This document shows positions 6,223-16,591 of a stretch of 64,000 nt of DNA, one piece after another. Location: contig NZ_JAPNXS010000006.1 in the NCBI RefSeq assembly GCF_030397575.1, positions 124,001 through 188,000 on the forward strand, written 5' to 3'. Below the pieces are notes generated by a model. The model saw only the letters and a list, made by a program, of their open reading frames with translations. It searched no databases and was not told where the DNA came from. Source of the DNA: Psychromonas sp. 14N.309.X.WAT.B.A12 (lineage in GTDB: Bacteria; Pseudomonadota; Gammaproteobacteria; Enterobacterales; Psychromonadaceae). Each line of letters opens with the position of its first letter. Position 1 is the stretch's first letter. Made by a program: the position numbers and the translations under genes.

Positions 6223-8355
6223 TTGACCACTGCAAATTTATCTAAACGTGTTATACATTTCTACCTTGTTGCTTTGAGCATTTTGCTTATTTCAGCTTGT
6301 ACTGGTGTGGGGCAAGATAAAAAAGGCGCGCCTACTCTGTTCACTGAATTCTATGAAACAGCGGAATACTTACTACAAAAAGCAGAGGAAGTGAAGGAAC
6401 CACAAAATACTGAATGGCAGTTAGCCGCAATACAGGCGCTAACCAAAGAAAGTAAATATGTTTTAGCTGACTCAGTGATTGAATATTTACAAAATAAAAC
6501 GCTGAATACACAGCAAAAGAATCACCTTTTATTATTGATAGCCGATAATCAATATGCACAGAACCAACTTGATGACACAATGGAAACATTAAAACGTGTT
6601 GATCCAGAGCTAGTTTCTGTTCCAGCTAAATTACATTACCTAAAACTAAAAACTGAACTGCATGTGCGTAATAAAGAGCATCAGGCAGCAGTGGATACGT
6701 TATTTGAATTAACACCGTTATTAACGGTGAGTAAGCAAAAACAACAATACAACGACTTAATGTTGTCAGAGTTAAACATGCTTGATCCAAGTGTATTGAA
6801 CCAGTTTAATAGCACACCTGTTAATAACAATAAAAGCGCGACTTCGGCACCTGTTTCAGATGTAACAAAAGGTAATGCCTTCGACAGTGAGTTAGCAGCA
6901 ATTGAAGCGGAATTAAACGCACGTCAAACAAACAATACAAATGAGACTCCTTTAACCGATGAGCAAGCCTTTGTTCAAGGTTGGTACTCGTTAGCAAGTA
7001 TCTACCACCGTTACCAATTACGTACCAATCAATTATTACGTGGTGTAGAGGCATGGAAGTTACTTTACCCAGCGCATCCTGTGATTGATTACATGCCATC
7101 ACAATTGAAAAACATTCCAGAAGCGAGTCCTTACCAGCCAACTAAAATCGCAGTGTTATTGCCACTCACAGGTCGCTTTAAGAAGCCAGCACAAGCCATT
7201 CAATACGGTATTAGTTACGCCTTTTATAACCAAGCTGATGATAAAAAGCGTCAACAGGAAGAACAAGATGCAGGTTATGATACGAGCCTAGTAAACAGTG
7301 CTGGTGATGCACAAAACATTAGTTCTGCACGTTCAGACAGAGACTACATTGCAACCCCACCACACATGTTATTCCTTGATACAAACAAGATGAGTATGCA
7401 AGAAATTGCAGACCAGCTACACAGCCAGCATATTGGATTTGTTATTGGTCCGCTATTAAAACCTAATGTAGAAGTACTACTCCCTTTAGTGAAAGATATT
7501 CCTGTATTAGCATTAAATGGTTTTCCTGCGGATCAGCGTACTTCGTCAATTCACTATGCATTCCCACTATCACCAGAAGGTGAAGCCGAGCAAGCAGCTG
7601 AAGTTATCTTTCAAAACAAGCATAAAAAACCATTACTGTTAGCACCAAATTCTGATTTTGGTCGCCGAACAGCGGCAGCTTTTGAAGCACGTTGGAAGTC
7701 ATTATCTGAAGCACAACAAGCAACAGATGAAACCGTTGAGAGCTACCCTGCTGAAACGCATTACTTCTCTAAAGATTCTGACTATGGAAAGTTCTTAGCA
7801 AGTGCATTACATACGGATCAAAGTAAAGAACGTATTAGTCAGATGCAAGGTATGTTGGGCAGAAAACTAGAAGCTGAAGCAAGAAGTCGTCGTGATGTTG
7901 ATGCTATTTATATTATCAGCAAACGTAGTGAACTGCTCTTCATTAAACCTTTCCTATCGGTGACTATCAGTCCGTTTGCTGAGAATATCCCTCTGTATGC
8001 GAGTTCACGCAGTCATTCAGCAGATATTACTAATACACAGGATAAAGAACTTACTGGTTTAACTTTCTCAGATGTGAATTTCTTAATTAATGATGAATCA
8101 CAAATGAATGAAAAAATTCAAGCAATCTGGCCAAAACAGCGTTTAGGTACATTACGTTTATTCGCCTTAGGTTATGATAGCTACAACCTAATTGAGCAAC
8201 TCAAACCTCTACAAGTGATAGAAGGCTACAAGTTTCCAGGTTTAGTAGGAGAGCTGACTTTGGATGCGAGCAATACAGTGGAGAGTAAGTTAAGCTGGGC
8301 GACCTATGAAGACGGCAATTTAGTTGAAGTTACCTCGCCTCTTTCAAGCCAGTAA
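6223..8355 (+). CDS. lpoA: Penicillin-binding protein activator, outer-membrane lipoprotein
   Basis: LpoA reaches from the outer membrane to stimulate the transpeptidase of PBP1A. The lipoprotein signal ends in the lipobox LISAC at about residue 26. A TPR-like helical N-domain covers about residues 30-260 and includes a linker rich in N and T. A periplasmic-binding-protein-like C-domain begins at KIAVLLPLTGRFKKPAQAIQ. I place the start at the TTG at 6223 because AAAGGA lies 8 bp before it; a TTG at 6202 in the same frame lacks such a site. This gives 710 residues, longer than the roughly 680 of E. coli. It is the first gene of an operon with yraN, diaA and dolP. Confidence 0.93.
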   Translation: MTTANLSKRVIHFYLVALSILLISACTGVGQDKKGAPTLFTEFYETAEYLLQKAEEVKEPQNTEWQLAAIQALTKESKYVLADSVIEYLQNKTLNTQQKNHLLLLIADNQYAQNQLDDTMETLKRVDPELVSVPAKLHYLKLKTELHVRNKEHQAAVDTLFELTPLLTVSKQKQQYNDLMLSELNMLDPSVLNQFNSTPVNNNKSATSAPVSDVTKGNAFDSELAAIEAELNARQTNNTNETPLTDEQAFVQGWYSLASIYHRYQLRTNQLLRGVEAWKLLYPAHPVIDYMPSQLKNIPEASPYQPTKIAVLLPLTGRFKKPAQAIQYGISYAFYNQADDKKRQQEEQDAGYDTSLVNSAGDAQNISSARSDRDYIATPPHMLFLDTNKMSMQEIADQLHSQHIGFVIGPLLKPNVEVLLPLVKDIPVLALNGFPADQRTSSIHYAFPLSPEGEAEQAAEVIFQNKHKKPLLLAPNSDFGRRTAAAFEARWKSLSEAQQATDETVESYPAETHYFSKDSDYGKFLASALHTDQSKERISQMQGMLGRKLEAEARSRRDVDAIYIISKRSELLFIKPFLSVTISPFAENIPLYASSRSHSADITNTQDKELTGLTFSDVNFLINDESQMNEKIQAIWPKQRLGTLRLFALGYDSYNLIEQLKPLQVIEGYKFPGLVGELTLDASNTVESKLSWATYEDGNLVEVTSPLSSQ

Positions 8356-8692
8356 TACTCGCGGCGTTCAAGCCGAACAACAAGCTCTGGCGTTTTTACA
8401 AAAACAGGGCTTGTTGTTAATGTGTCAAAATTTTTATTGTCGGTTTGGTGAAATCGATTTAATCATGTCAGATCAAGGCACCTTGGTCTTTATTGAAGTA
8501 CGATATAGAAAAAATCAGGATTTTGGTGGGGCAACAGCTTCCATTACACCGCAAAAACAGCGAAAATTAATAAAGACCGCTAAGCATTATTTATCACAGC
8601 TTGATGATGAACCTTATTGTCGCTTTGATGTTATTGCTATTAGTGAGTCAGCAATACAACCGCAATGGATACAAGATGCATTTCAAGAGTAA
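8324..8692 (+). CDS. yraN: UPF0102 family protein YraN
   Basis: Protein of 122 residues. The GEIDLI...FIEVRYR segment (residues about 43-63) carries the D and ExK/R spacing of a restriction-endonuclease-like fold, seen across the UPF0102 family. The second motif reads EVRYR rather than the more usual EVKxR. A nuclease role, perhaps linked to Holliday junctions or uptake, has been suggested for the family but is unproven. Start TTG at 8324 overlaps the 3' end of lpoA by 32 bp, which suggests translational coupling. An ATG start is not available near the conserved N-terminus (NTRGVQAEQQALAFL). Confidence 0.9.
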   Translation: MKLPRLFQASNTRGVQAEQQALAFLQKQGLLLMCQNFYCRFGEIDLIMSDQGTLVFIEVRYRKNQDFGGATASITPQKQRKLIKTAKHYLSQLDDEPYCRFDVIAISESAIQPQWIQDAFQE

Positions 8693-8700
8693 TAAATCAC

Positions 8701-9288
8701 ATGGTTAATGAAAAAATCCAAGCTCACTTTGCAGAGAGCATTCAAACAAAAATCGTTGCCGCAGAAGCCTTACCAGAACAAATTGAAGCAGCGGCCATTT
8801 TATTAAAAGATTGTTTAATAAACGGCCACAAATTATTAATCTGTGGCAATGGTGGTGCAGCAGGTTTAGCACAGATATTCGCGTCACATTTACTAAATAA
8901 ATATGAAACAGACCGCCCTGCTCTGCCAGCGATTGCGATCACATCTGATTCATCTTTAGTATCAGCAATTGCCAGTGACAGTCACTTTGACCAAATTTAT
9001 GCACGTCAAATTTCAGCCTTAGCACAACCGGGTGATGTGTTAATCACTATCAGCCACGGTGGTAATAGCCGTAATATGGTGAAGGCAGTGGAAACAGCAT
9101 TAAGCAAAAATATTCAAATAATTGCCATGACAGGTGTTGATGGCGGTGAGATTGCCGGCCTGTTAGGCACAGATGATATCGAAATTCGTGCACCAAGTGA
9201 TAAAGGTGCGCGTATTGAAGAGATCCACATGTTAGTAGTAAATTGCTTAAGCGATTTAATAGACCAACAGTTATTCCCTCAATATTAG
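8701..9288 (+). CDS. diaA: DnaA initiator-associating protein (SIS domain)
   Basis: Protein of 195 residues from the ATG at 8701, eight bases after the yraN stop. It is a single SIS (sugar isomerase) domain: LLICGNGGAAGLAQIFASHL, then DVLITISHGGNSRNMVKAVE, then MTGVDGGEIAGLLGTDDIEI. The N-terminus FAESIQTKIVAAEALPEQIE and C-terminus HMLVVNCLSDLIDQQLFPQ match DiaA rather than GmhA. In E. coli a DiaA tetramer binds several DnaA molecules at oriC and promotes timely initiation. Its place between yraN and dolP is the conserved one. A longer reading from 8665 is possible but adds a non-conserved N-terminus. Confidence 0.95.
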   Translation: MVNEKIQAHFAESIQTKIVAAEALPEQIEAAAILLKDCLINGHKLLICGNGGAAGLAQIFASHLLNKYETDRPALPAIAITSDSSLVSAIASDSHFDQIYARQISALAQPGDVLITISHGGNSRNMVKAVETALSKNIQIIAMTGVDGGEIAGLLGTDDIEIRAPSDKGARIEEIHMLVVNCLSDLIDQQLFPQY

Positions 9289-9296
9289 GACAGACA

Positions 9297-9878
9297 ATGA
9301 GATCACCTTTTTATATCGTTACACTTTTATTGTCCACACTTGCGTTACAAGGCTGTGCCGGAGGTTTAATCGTTGCAGCAGGTACTGCTGTAGCAGTAAG
9401 CAGTGATGAACGCAGCATTGCACAACTAGTGAAGGATGATGACTTAGCAGAAGCAGCTATCGACGCCATCGTTGCTTCAGATGCTTATAGTAAAGAGATT
9501 CGCATTAATATCGTCGCCAATAATAGCTACCTATTATTAATCGGTCAGATTGATTCTCAAGAGCACAGTAATGAGATTGAAAGCTTATTAAACAATATTA
9601 AGGGGGTGGCAGGTGTTTATAATCAATTACGCATTAATCAACCGATTAGTATTGTGCAACAAACACAAGACACTTGGTTAACCACTAAAGTGAAAAGCCA
9701 ATTAACAGGTCACGACAAGATTAATCCATTAAAAATTAAAGTAGTGACTGAAGATGCGGAAGTATTTTTAATTGGCCAAGTAACCAAAGAGATGTCTGAC
9801 TTTGCCACTGAGATCACCAGTAATATTGATGGTGTAAAGCAGGTAGTGAGAGTGTTTGAGATTATCCCAGCTAAATAG
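9297..9878 (+). CDS. dolP: BON-domain outer-membrane lipoprotein
   Basis: Protein of 193 residues, formerly YraP. The lipoprotein signal is MRSPFYIVTLLLSTLALQGC, lipidated at the final Cys. Two BON domains follow, at about residues 50-115 (IRINIVANNSYLLLIGQI) and 125-190 (IKVVTEDAEVFLIGQV). DolP maintains outer-membrane integrity and in E. coli supports BAM function and amidase activation at division sites. The ATG at 9297 is chosen because AGGA precedes it with 6-bp spacing and it starts the signal peptide. Last gene of the lpoA operon, followed by a terminator. Confidence 0.95.
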   Translation: MRSPFYIVTLLLSTLALQGCAGGLIVAAGTAVAVSSDERSIAQLVKDDDLAEAAIDAIVASDAYSKEIRINIVANNSYLLLIGQIDSQEHSNEIESLLNNIKGVAGVYNQLRINQPISIVQQTQDTWLTTKVKSQLTGHDKINPLKIKVVTEDAEVFLIGQVTKEMSDFATEITSNIDGVKQVVRVFEIIPAK

Positions 9879-9930
9879 CTCGGCTCTAATCATTCATCCT
9901 CAGAAAAATTCTCAAAAGCAATTTCCATAA

Positions 9931-9965
9931 ATTAAAAAAGGAGTGTATCAACACTCCTTTTTAAT
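9931..9965. terminator. Bidirectional intrinsic terminator between dolP and yfgJ
   Basis: AAAAAGGAGTGT and its complement ACACTCCTTTTT close a 4-nt loop (ATCA). A T-run follows on the plus strand and an A-run precedes, so it can stop transcription from both convergent sides. Confidence 0.9.
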
Positions 9966-9982
9966 GGCTAAAAGTCATTTTA

Positions 9983-10207
9983 TTAAGCATCAACCAATAT
10001 ATAACTTGCCGAAGATTTACTCTTTAACTCGTTACAATGGTCACACCAAAAATTAACAGCGCCACAGGCTTTTAAACGCTGTAATGCTTCCCCACATTCA
10101 TGACACTCGATACTAAGTATAAAATCAGTGTGGCATGCTTCACAGCGGCGTTTTGACTCACCACTACGAATTAATTCTGATTCACAATGCGGGCAAAGCA
10201 ATTGCAT
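9983..10207 (-). CDS. yfgJ: Zinc-ribbon protein YfgJ
   Basis: Protein of 74 residues with four paired-cysteine motifs: CPHC at residue 5, CEAC near 22, CHEC near 35 and CDHC near 55. This fits two zinc-ribbon knuckles. The same small gene follows der in E. coli and relatives. Function is unknown; family members have been suggested to be RNA- or nucleic-acid-associated on structural grounds only. It starts 3 bp after the der stop and is probably cotranscribed with it. Confidence 0.85.
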   Translation of the reverse strand: MQLLCPHCESELIRSGESKRRCEACHTDFILSIECHECGEALQRLKACGAVNFWCDHCNELKSKSSASYILVDA

Positions 10208-10210
10208 TTA

Positions 10211-11674
10211 TTACTTCTTATTATGATGACGCATCATACGTTGACGCTTATACATTTGATGCGGCGTTAATTTGTTACGACGACCTTCAAATGGGTTGCT
10301 ACCTTCTCTAAATTCGATACGAATTGGCGTGCCCATAATGCCTAATGTACGACGGAAGTAATTCATTAAGTAACGCTTGTAAGAGTCAGCTAATTTCTTC
10401 ACTTGGTTACCGTGAATTACGATTAATGGAGGGTTGTAACCACCCGCATGCGCATAACGTAATTTAACACGACGCGCCCCAACCATTGGTGGCTCATGGT
10501 CATCTGTTGCCATGCCCATAATACGTGTTAGCATCGCTGTAGAGATACGTTTAGTTGAAGACATATACGCCTCTTCAACTGATTCAAACAAGTGACCTAC
10601 CCCTGTACCATGTAACGCAGAAATAAAGTGTATTTTAGCAAAGTCGATAAAACCTAAACGACGGTCTAATTCTGTTTTAACACGCTCTTTATCGTATTCT
10701 GTCATGCCGTCCCATTTGTTCACGGCAATCACTAATGAACGACCTGAATTTAAGGTATAACCTAATAAGCTTAAATCTTGATCTGATATACCATCACGAG
10801 CATCGATAATTAACAATACAACGTTTGAGTCTTCAATTGCTTTTAGGGTTTTAATTACAGAGAATTTTTCTACGGTTTCATTAACTTTTTTACGCTTACG
10901 TACACCAGCAGTATCGATCAATACATATTCACGTCCATCACGTTCCATTGGAATATAAACACTATCACGTGTTGTTCCTGGCATATCGTAAACTAATACA
11001 CGTTCTTCACCCAAAATACGGTTAGTCAGTGTTGATTTACCTACATTTGGACGACCAATTAATGCTAATTTAATGGGTAAGTTTGCAAGGCGCTCTTGCT
11101 CTTTAGCAATTTTGTCTTCGTCTTCATCATCGTATTCTAATGCGAATTCGTACTCATCAACTTCATCTGTTACTGGGTTTTCTTCTTGGAACTCTTCTAG
11201 TGCTGCATCAATCATCTGACGCACACCTTTACCGTGTGCTGCAGCGATTTGGAAGATCTCACCCAAGGCTAATGCGTAGAACTCACCACACATTGAGTCA
11301 GCATCGATACCATCAGTTTTATTAGCAACCACCATAACTTTTTTATTTTGCTTACGCAGGTGTGCAGCAATCGCTTCATCAGCTACAGTTAACCCCACAC
11401 GCGCATCTACTAAAAATAAAACTGCATCCGCTTCTTCGACAGCAATCAGTGATTGCTCTGCCATTAATGCATCAATCCCCTCTTCATCGCCTTGAATACC
11501 ACCGGTATCAATCACGATAAACTCAAGTTCTTCAACTTTCGCCTGACCATATTTACGGTCACGCGTTAAGCCAGGGAAATCGGCAACTAACGCATCTCGG
11601 GTACGTGTTAAACGATTGAAAAGCGTAGATTTACCTACATTAGGGCGACCTACTAAAGCGATGACTGGTAACAT
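10211..11674 (-). CDS. der: Ribosome biogenesis GTPase Der (EngA)
   Basis: Protein of 487 residues, close to the 490 of E. coli. Two tandem G domains are visible. The first has GRPNVGKST at residue 8, DTGG and NKTD. The second has GRPNVGKST near 208, DTAG and NKWD. An acidic linker (DEDEDK) lies between them and a KH-like C-domain ends in basic residues ([12 protein letters not shown]). Der assists maturation of the 50S subunit. A terminator hairpin lies between bamB and this gene, so der-yfgJ may be expressed partly on its own. Confidence 0.98.
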   Translation of the reverse strand: MLPVIALVGRPNVGKSTLFNRLTRTRDALVADFPGLTRDRKYGQAKVEELEFIVIDTGGIQGDEEGIDALMAEQSLIAVEEADAVLFLVDARVGLTVADEAIAAHLRKQNKKVMVVANKTDGIDADSMCGEFYALALGEIFQIAAAHGKGVRQMIDAALEEFQEENPVTDEVDEYEFALEYDDEDEDKIAKEQERLANLPIKLALIGRPNVGKSTLTNRILGEERVLVYDMPGTTRDSVYIPMERDGREYVLIDTAGVRKRKKVNETVEKFSVIKTLKAIEDSNVVLLIIDARDGISDQDLSLLGYTLNSGRSLVIAVNKWDGMTEYDKERVKTELDRRLGFIDFAKIHFISALHGTGVGHLFESVEEAYMSSTKRISTAMLTRIMGMATDDHEPPMVGARRVKLRYAHAGGYNPPLIVIHGNQVKKLADSYKRYLMNYFRRTLGIMGTPIRIEFREGSNPFEGRRNKLTPHQMYKRQRMMRHHNKK

Positions 11675-11696
11675 ATATTTTGAAATCCTATAAAAC

Positions 11697-11725
11697 TAAA
11701 AAAGCCCCATGCACAGCAAGGGGCT
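11697..11725 (-). terminator. Intrinsic terminator between bamB and der
   Basis: On the minus strand AGCCCC and GGGGCT flank an 11-nt loop and are followed by at least six Ts. The stem is short but GC-rich. It lies between bamB (stop at 11752) and the der start (11674), where it could reduce read-through within the operon. Confidence 0.75.
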
Positions 11726-11751
11726 ACAGTATAGCGTAAAAAACGATTAAA

Positions 11752-12951
11752 TTATTCTACATTTAAAATCGGTTTTTCAATGGCGATTAAATCACCACTA
11801 CGTGTTTGTAAATAAAGATGAGTCGAGGTTGCAACAGGCTCAATATAAAGCCCATCAGAATCTAACTCTTGTTGTGCAACAAACTGCCCCGTTTCACGGT
11901 CAATCCAGTGTAAATAACCTTCAGCGTCTCCAACAACAATAAAGTCATTCGCGACTGTTACACCGGTTAGATTACGATAAGCAAGTTGCTTATTAGACCA
12001 ATTTTGCTCGCCGTTGCTACGGTTAATTGAAAATACATAACCTCGATAATCTGTAAGGTAAATATCACGGCCAGCAACACTAATATCATTGTAACCAGAA
12101 TAAGGCTTAGCCCATAACTGCTCACCTTTTAACAGGTCGATAGCCACTAGATTACCATTATAAGCCAATGCGTAAACGGTACCATTAACAATCACCGGTT
12201 TCATATCTGCGTCAGCTATGCGATCTAGTTCAGTTGCACCATAAGCTCGTGCCGCTGGTAATTGCCACAGAGGCTGACCAGTTTCTAATAATGCTGCTGA
12301 AACATAACCATCAGCGCGTCCGTAGATAACCCCACCTTGTGAAATACTTGGAGTTGCACTACTACGTAATGTTAATCGAGGTTGTGCGTTAGGCAATGCC
12401 CAACGTTGTTCACCGGTATCGCTGTCTAATGCAACGAGATCACCACGAGAAGTATGGATTACGACTAAGCCACTGTCATAAACAGGCTGTGCAATCACCT
12501 CACCGGTGACTTCACTTACCCATTTGATGTCGCCTTTTTCTTTATCAATGGCAAATACTTGTGCATTTTCAGTACCAACATAAAGTGTGTCGAAATCTAT
12601 GCCGATACCACCTGATATACGAGCAGAGCGATTAAATTCGTTAGATTTATGATCATCTAGGTCAATCGACCAAAGTTCTTTTCCTTTCTTAACAGAAAAA
12701 GCAGCCACTTCACCATCTCGCGCAGCAACATAAACTGCATTATCATCTACAGCAGGTTGTAGTTGTGAATAATATTTATCCACGCCATCACCTATACTAG
12801 TTGACCATGCTATTTGTGGTTTGTAAGTTGCTTCAAACACTGGCAATTCAGCCATTACTACCACATCTTCGTCACCGCTAAAAATAGAACAGCCACTTAA
12901 CACAACAGCACTGGTAGCAATAACGGTGATATTTTTAACCCATTTAATCAT
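11752..12951 (-). CDS. bamB: Outer-membrane protein assembly factor BamB
   Basis: Lipoprotein of 399 residues of the BAM complex that inserts beta-barrel proteins. The lipobox is LSGC at about residue 21. The rest forms a WD40/PQQ-like eight-bladed propeller with repeated blades such as VYVAARDGEVAAFSVKKGKE, TLYVGTENAQVFAIDKEKGD and VIYGRADGYVSAALLETGQ. Length matches E. coli YfgL (392). It follows yfgM by 14 bp, the usual order in the hisS-yfgM-bamB-der block. Confidence 0.97.
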   Translation of the reverse strand: MIKWVKNITVIATSAVVLSGCSIFSGDEDVVVMAELPVFEATYKPQIAWSTSIGDGVDKYYSQLQPAVDDNAVYVAARDGEVAAFSVKKGKELWSIDLDDHKSNEFNRSARISGGIGIDFDTLYVGTENAQVFAIDKEKGDIKWVSEVTGEVIAQPVYDSGLVVIHTSRGDLVALDSDTGEQRWALPNAQPRLTLRSSATPSISQGGVIYGRADGYVSAALLETGQPLWQLPAARAYGATELDRIADADMKPVIVNGTVYALAYNGNLVAIDLLKGEQLWAKPYSGYNDISVAGRDIYLTDYRGYVFSINRSNGEQNWSNKQLAYRNLTGVTVANDFIVVGDAEGYLHWIDRETGQFVAQQELDSDGLYIEPVATSTHLYLQTRSGDLIAIEKPILNVE

Positions 12952-12965
12952 GATTTTATCTCAGT

Positions 12966-13640
12966 TTATTGCGCGTCATCTAATTTAGGTGCTGTTGCCT
13001 TTTTCTCTACAGCTAAATCGTTTAATTGTAATTGCAATACTGGATCGACACGCCCTTCACTTGCTTCAACAGCAGTTTGATATGCAGAACGAGCAGCGTC
13101 TGTATCACCTTGTTTTAGATAGATATCACCTTTAGTTTGATTTACTTTCACTAAAAAGGCTTCATTTTCTACCGTGTTCAAAGTGCTTAATGCGTCGTCG
13201 TATTCACCCAACTCAGCGCTAACACGCGCTAAACGTAATGCGATGATAGGTGTTAATGCCGCATATTCATTACTTGCCAATAACTCTGTTAATTGTGTTT
13301 TAGCTAGCTCAAAATCACCTGCATCTACTGCTTCTTTAGCTAGTAGTAATGCACCTAATGTTGCGTAGTTATTGCCTTCGTTTTCAGCAACAAACTGTTT
13401 TAATTCACTACTATCGTGCGCTTCACCTTGAGCATTGAATTTTTCAGATACTTGTGCAAATTCAATAGATGCTTTTTCTTGGCTAGCTGTTACGCTTTCG
13501 CCATAGTAACGCCATCCCCATAAACCTGCTAAACCGATTACCGCACCCACGATGAGCATGGTGCCGTTATCATTCCACCATTTTTTAATGGCATCAACTT
13601 GCTGTTCTTCTGTTTCGTAACCTTCGATAATATCAACCAC
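12966..13640 (-). CDS. yfgM: Ancillary SecYEG translocon subunit YfgM
   Basis: Protein of 224 residues. The short cytoplasmic N-terminus MVDIIEGYETEEQQVDAIKK is well conserved in the family. A transmembrane segment follows (TMLIVGAVIGLAGLWGWRYY, residues 27-46). The periplasmic remainder is built of TPR-like helices. YfgM binds the Sec translocon with PpiD and hands secreted proteins to periplasmic chaperones. It lies between hisS and bamB in the standard order. Confidence 0.95.
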   Translation of the reverse strand: MVDIIEGYETEEQQVDAIKKWWNDNGTMLIVGAVIGLAGLWGWRYYGESVTASQEKASIEFAQVSEKFNAQGEAHDSSELKQFVAENEGNNYATLGALLLAKEAVDAGDFELAKTQLTELLASNEYAALTPIIALRLARVSAELGEYDDALSTLNTVENEAFLVKVNQTKGDIYLKQGDTDAARSAYQTAVEASEGRVDPVLQLQLNDLAVEKKATAPKLDDAQ

Positions 13641-13677
13641 GTGTATTCCTTACTTATTCTATATTTTGATGAATAAT

Positions 13678-14955
13678 TTATGCAAAGTAGGTAGGTAATA
13701 CCTGAACTAAGCTATCAATTGCAACGGTTTTTTGTTCTGCATTACCCTGCAAATCTTTGATTGTTACTGTGCCGTCTTCTAATTCACTTTCACCGATAAT
13801 CAACGCTACTGACGCACCACTTTTATCTGCACGTTTCATCTGCTTTTTGAAGTTACCCGCGCCACAGTGATGCATCATTTTTAGGTGAGGTAATTGATCG
13901 CGCACTAACTCTGCCACTTTGAAACCAGCAACATCGGTGTTTTCACCTACTAGAATGCTGTAGATATCAACATCGCCTTTCACATCACCATTAAGCTCTA
14001 ATGTTTCTAGCATTAAGATAATACGTTCAAGGCCCATTGCAAAACCAACTGCAGGTGTTGCTTTACCACCAAGTTGTTCTACTAATCCATCGTAACGACC
14101 ACCAGCACAAATAGTTCCCTGAGAGCCAAGGCTTGATGTTACCCATTCAAATACGGTGCGGTTGTAGTAATCTAAACCACGAACAATACGTTCATTGATC
14201 ACGTACTTAACACCCGCAGCATCTAAATAAGCTTGTACTTTAGCAAAGTGCTCAGCTGTTTCGTCACCAAAATAATCCGATAGTTTCGGTGCATTTTCTA
14301 ATAATGCTTGTACGCCTTCATTTTTACTATCTAACACACGTAATGGGTTAGTTAACATCCGACGTTTACTATCTTCATCTAATTGATCTTCATGCGCTTG
14401 TAGGAATTCAACTAATTTCTCTTTATAAGCATTACGTTCTTCATTGCTGCCTAATGAGTTAAGTTGTAATTCAACATGCTGTTCAATACCTAATGCTTTC
14501 CATAAGCGAGCAGATAATAAAATGACTTCCGCATCGATATCTGGTGTGGCCATGCCGAAAGTTTCAATGCCTACTTGATGGAACTGACGGTAACGCCCCT
14601 TTTGAGGACGTTCATGGCGAAACATAGGACCGATGTACCACATTCTACGTTCTTGATTGTATAATAAACCATGCTCATTACCCGCACGCACACAAGATGC
14701 TGTACCTTCAGGGCGAAGCGTTAAGCTATCACCATTGCGGTCATCAAAGGTGTACATCTCTTTTTCAACGATATCAGTGACTTCACCGATAGAACGTTTA
14801 AAAAGATGTGTACTCTCTACGATTGGCATACGGATTTCAGAATAACCGTAACTGCTCACGGTTTGTCTAATTAAGGATTCTAGTTTCTGCCAAACTGGGG
14901 TTTGCTCAGGAAGGGTATCATTCATACCACGAATAGCTTGTATCTTCTTTGCCAC
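13678..14955 (-). CDS. hisS: Histidyl-tRNA synthetase
   Basis: Class II synthetase of 425 residues that charges tRNA-His. [15 protein letters not shown] at the N-terminus, motif 2 ([11 protein letters not shown]), the histidine-binding [13 protein letters not shown] and [13 protein letters not shown], and motif 3 ([12 protein letters not shown]) are all present. The C-terminal anticodon-binding domain starts near residue 330. I choose the GTG at 14955 because the family starts right before AKKIQAIRG and GGAAA precedes it. The reading upstream to 15009 is not conserved. Confidence 0.97.
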   Translation of the reverse strand: MAKKIQAIRGMNDTLPEQTPVWQKLESLIRQTVSSYGYSEIRMPIVESTHLFKRSIGEVTDIVEKEMYTFDDRNGDSLTLRPEGTASCVRAGNEHGLLYNQERRMWYIGPMFRHERPQKGRYRQFHQVGIETFGMATPDIDAEVILLSARLWKALGIEQHVELQLNSLGSNEERNAYKEKLVEFLQAHEDQLDEDSKRRMLTNPLRVLDSKNEGVQALLENAPKLSDYFGDETAEHFAKVQAYLDAAGVKYVINERIVRGLDYYNRTVFEWVTSSLGSQGTICAGGRYDGLVEQLGGKATPAVGFAMGLERIILMLETLELNGDVKGDVDIYSILVGENTDVAGFKVAELVRDQLPHLKMMHHCGAGNFKKQMKRADKSGASVALIIGESELEDGTVTIKDLQGNAEQKTVAIDSLVQVLPTYFA

Positions 14956-15085
14956 AATGATTTCCGAATTCTGTCGATGAATAAAAATACATTTAAGATG
15001 TATTCTCAATAAAATTGAGAGTCATTATAAGGAAGTTTACGGTGAGATGGAACAATACAACTCGGCTTTGCTCGTTTAAAGTCTA

Positions 15086-15119
15086 ATAAAAAGCCCAAAT
15101 ATTCAAAACATTTGGGCTT
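15086..15119 (-). terminator. Intrinsic terminator downstream of ispG
   Basis: On the minus strand AAGCCCAAAT and ATTTGGGCTT form a 10-bp stem with a 9-nt loop followed by TTTTTA. It lies between the ispG stop (15196) and hisS, separating the two transcription units. Confidence 0.8.
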
Positions 15120-15195
15120 CGGCTAAAATATTAAACTATTTACTAATATTTATTTTATATTAAGCAGTTAACGTTATTGTCGTCATTTTAAGCAA

Positions 15196-16305
15196 CTAGC
15201 TTTTAATAATAATGTTGCTTTCATCACTTCGGCTAATTCGTGCGCGAATTCTAGCTTCCATTTGATCAATCACTTTATCATTATCAAAACGGTCACGCTG
15301 ACGTGTACCATCTTCATAGAAGCCACTTTTGTTTTTACCGCCTGTAATACCTAAGTCAGAGACTAATGCCTCACCCGGTCCATTTACTACACAACCAATA
15401 ATTGACACATCCATTGGCATCACTACATCTTCAAGACGTTCTTCTAGTGCATTAACGGTTGCAATAACATCAAACTCTTGACGTGAACAAGTTGGACAAG
15501 CAATAAAGTTGATACCGCGACTACGAATACGTAATGATTTAAGGATATCAAACCCAACCTTGATCTCTTCCACTGGGTCTGCCGCTAATGATACACGTAA
15601 TGTATCGCCAATACCTTGCGATAAAAGCATACCAAGACCCACCGCAGATTTAACACTGCCACTACGTAAGCCACCTGCTTCGGTAATACCAAGGTGTAAT
15701 GGCTGAACGATCTGTTGAGCTAATAATTGGTATGACTCTACGGCCAACAATGCATCAGAAGCTTTTACGCTGACTTTGAATTGGTCAAAGTTTAGACGGT
15801 CTAATATATCTACATGACGTAGTGCAGAGTCAACTAATGCTTGCGCTGTTGGCTCACCGTACTTTTCTTGAATATCTGCTTCCAATGAACCGCCATTAAC
15901 ACCAATTCGAATTGGAATATTATTATCTCGTGCACAATCCACTACACTGCGAATACGTTGTTCATTACCGATATTACCAGGGTTAATTCGTAAACAATCA
16001 ACACCGTATTCTGCCACTTTTAAGGCGATACGATAGTCAAAATGAATATCAGCAATTAATGGAATATTACATTGTTTTTTAATTTCTCTGAATGCTTCCG
16101 CAGCGTTCATCGTTGGAATAGAAACGCGCACCATATCAGCACCCACAGCTTCTAATCGTTTAATTTGTGCAACCGTTGCCTCAACGTCCGTGGTCAATGT
16201 ATTAGTCATCGATTGAACGGTAATCGGCGCACCGCCACCCACAGGGACATTGCCCACCATGATCTGTTTAGAGTCGCGGCGTTTAATTGGAGAGGTATGG
16301 CTCAT
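15196..16305 (-). CDS. ispG: (E)-4-hydroxy-3-methylbut-2-enyl-diphosphate synthase
   Basis: IspG (GcpE) carries out the penultimate step of the MEP isoprenoid pathway, reducing the cyclic diphosphate MEcPP with a 4Fe-4S cluster. Protein of 369 residues, standard length. The N-terminal TIM-barrel part includes [19 protein letters not shown] and [11 protein letters not shown]. The cluster ligands are visible in the C-part: [11 protein letters not shown] near residue 270 and [10 protein letters not shown] near 305. It sits between rodZ and hisS in the conserved order, with 286 bp to rodZ. Confidence 0.98.
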   Translation of the reverse strand: MSHTSPIKRRDSKQIMVGNVPVGGGAPITVQSMTNTLTTDVEATVAQIKRLEAVGADMVRVSIPTMNAAEAFREIKKQCNIPLIADIHFDYRIALKVAEYGVDCLRINPGNIGNEQRIRSVVDCARDNNIPIRIGVNGGSLEADIQEKYGEPTAQALVDSALRHVDILDRLNFDQFKVSVKASDALLAVESYQLLAQQIVQPLHLGITEAGGLRSGSVKSAVGLGMLLSQGIGDTLRVSLAADPVEEIKVGFDILKSLRIRSRGINFIACPTCSRQEFDVIATVNALEERLEDVVMPMDVSIIGCVVNGPGEALVSDLGITGGKNKSGFYEDGTRQRDRFDNDKVIDQMEARIRARISRSDESNIIIKS

Positions 16306-16407
16306 TGTATTTACTCTTAAAAAGTTAAAGATCGAATAATAATCAATGCATTACATATAATTATTTTATGACGAATGTAACGTTAATGGAGAAGTGTTTT
16401 GGGTTTT

Positions 16408-16426
16408 ACTTAATTAATAATTAAGT
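16408..16426. other. 19-bp perfect palindrome upstream of ispG
   Basis: ACTTAATTA and TAATTAAGT flank a single A within the 286-bp rodZ-ispG spacer, about 100 bp before ispG. It could be an operator or an AT-rich cruciform. No family-specific motif is recognised. The rest of this spacer contains no gene or terminator I can support. Confidence 0.4.
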
Positions 16427-16591
16427 CAGTGAAAACGCCACTTTTAATGCCACTTCTAAATCACAAGGTTATTTTACATTAAATTGATTCGTTGAAACCA
16501 ATAAAGTTCAAATGATTTATTAACGAAACGTCAACGCTAATGAAATGATTTTAAATGAAATCATCGAAGCCCTGCAAGTGCTAACTTGTTC

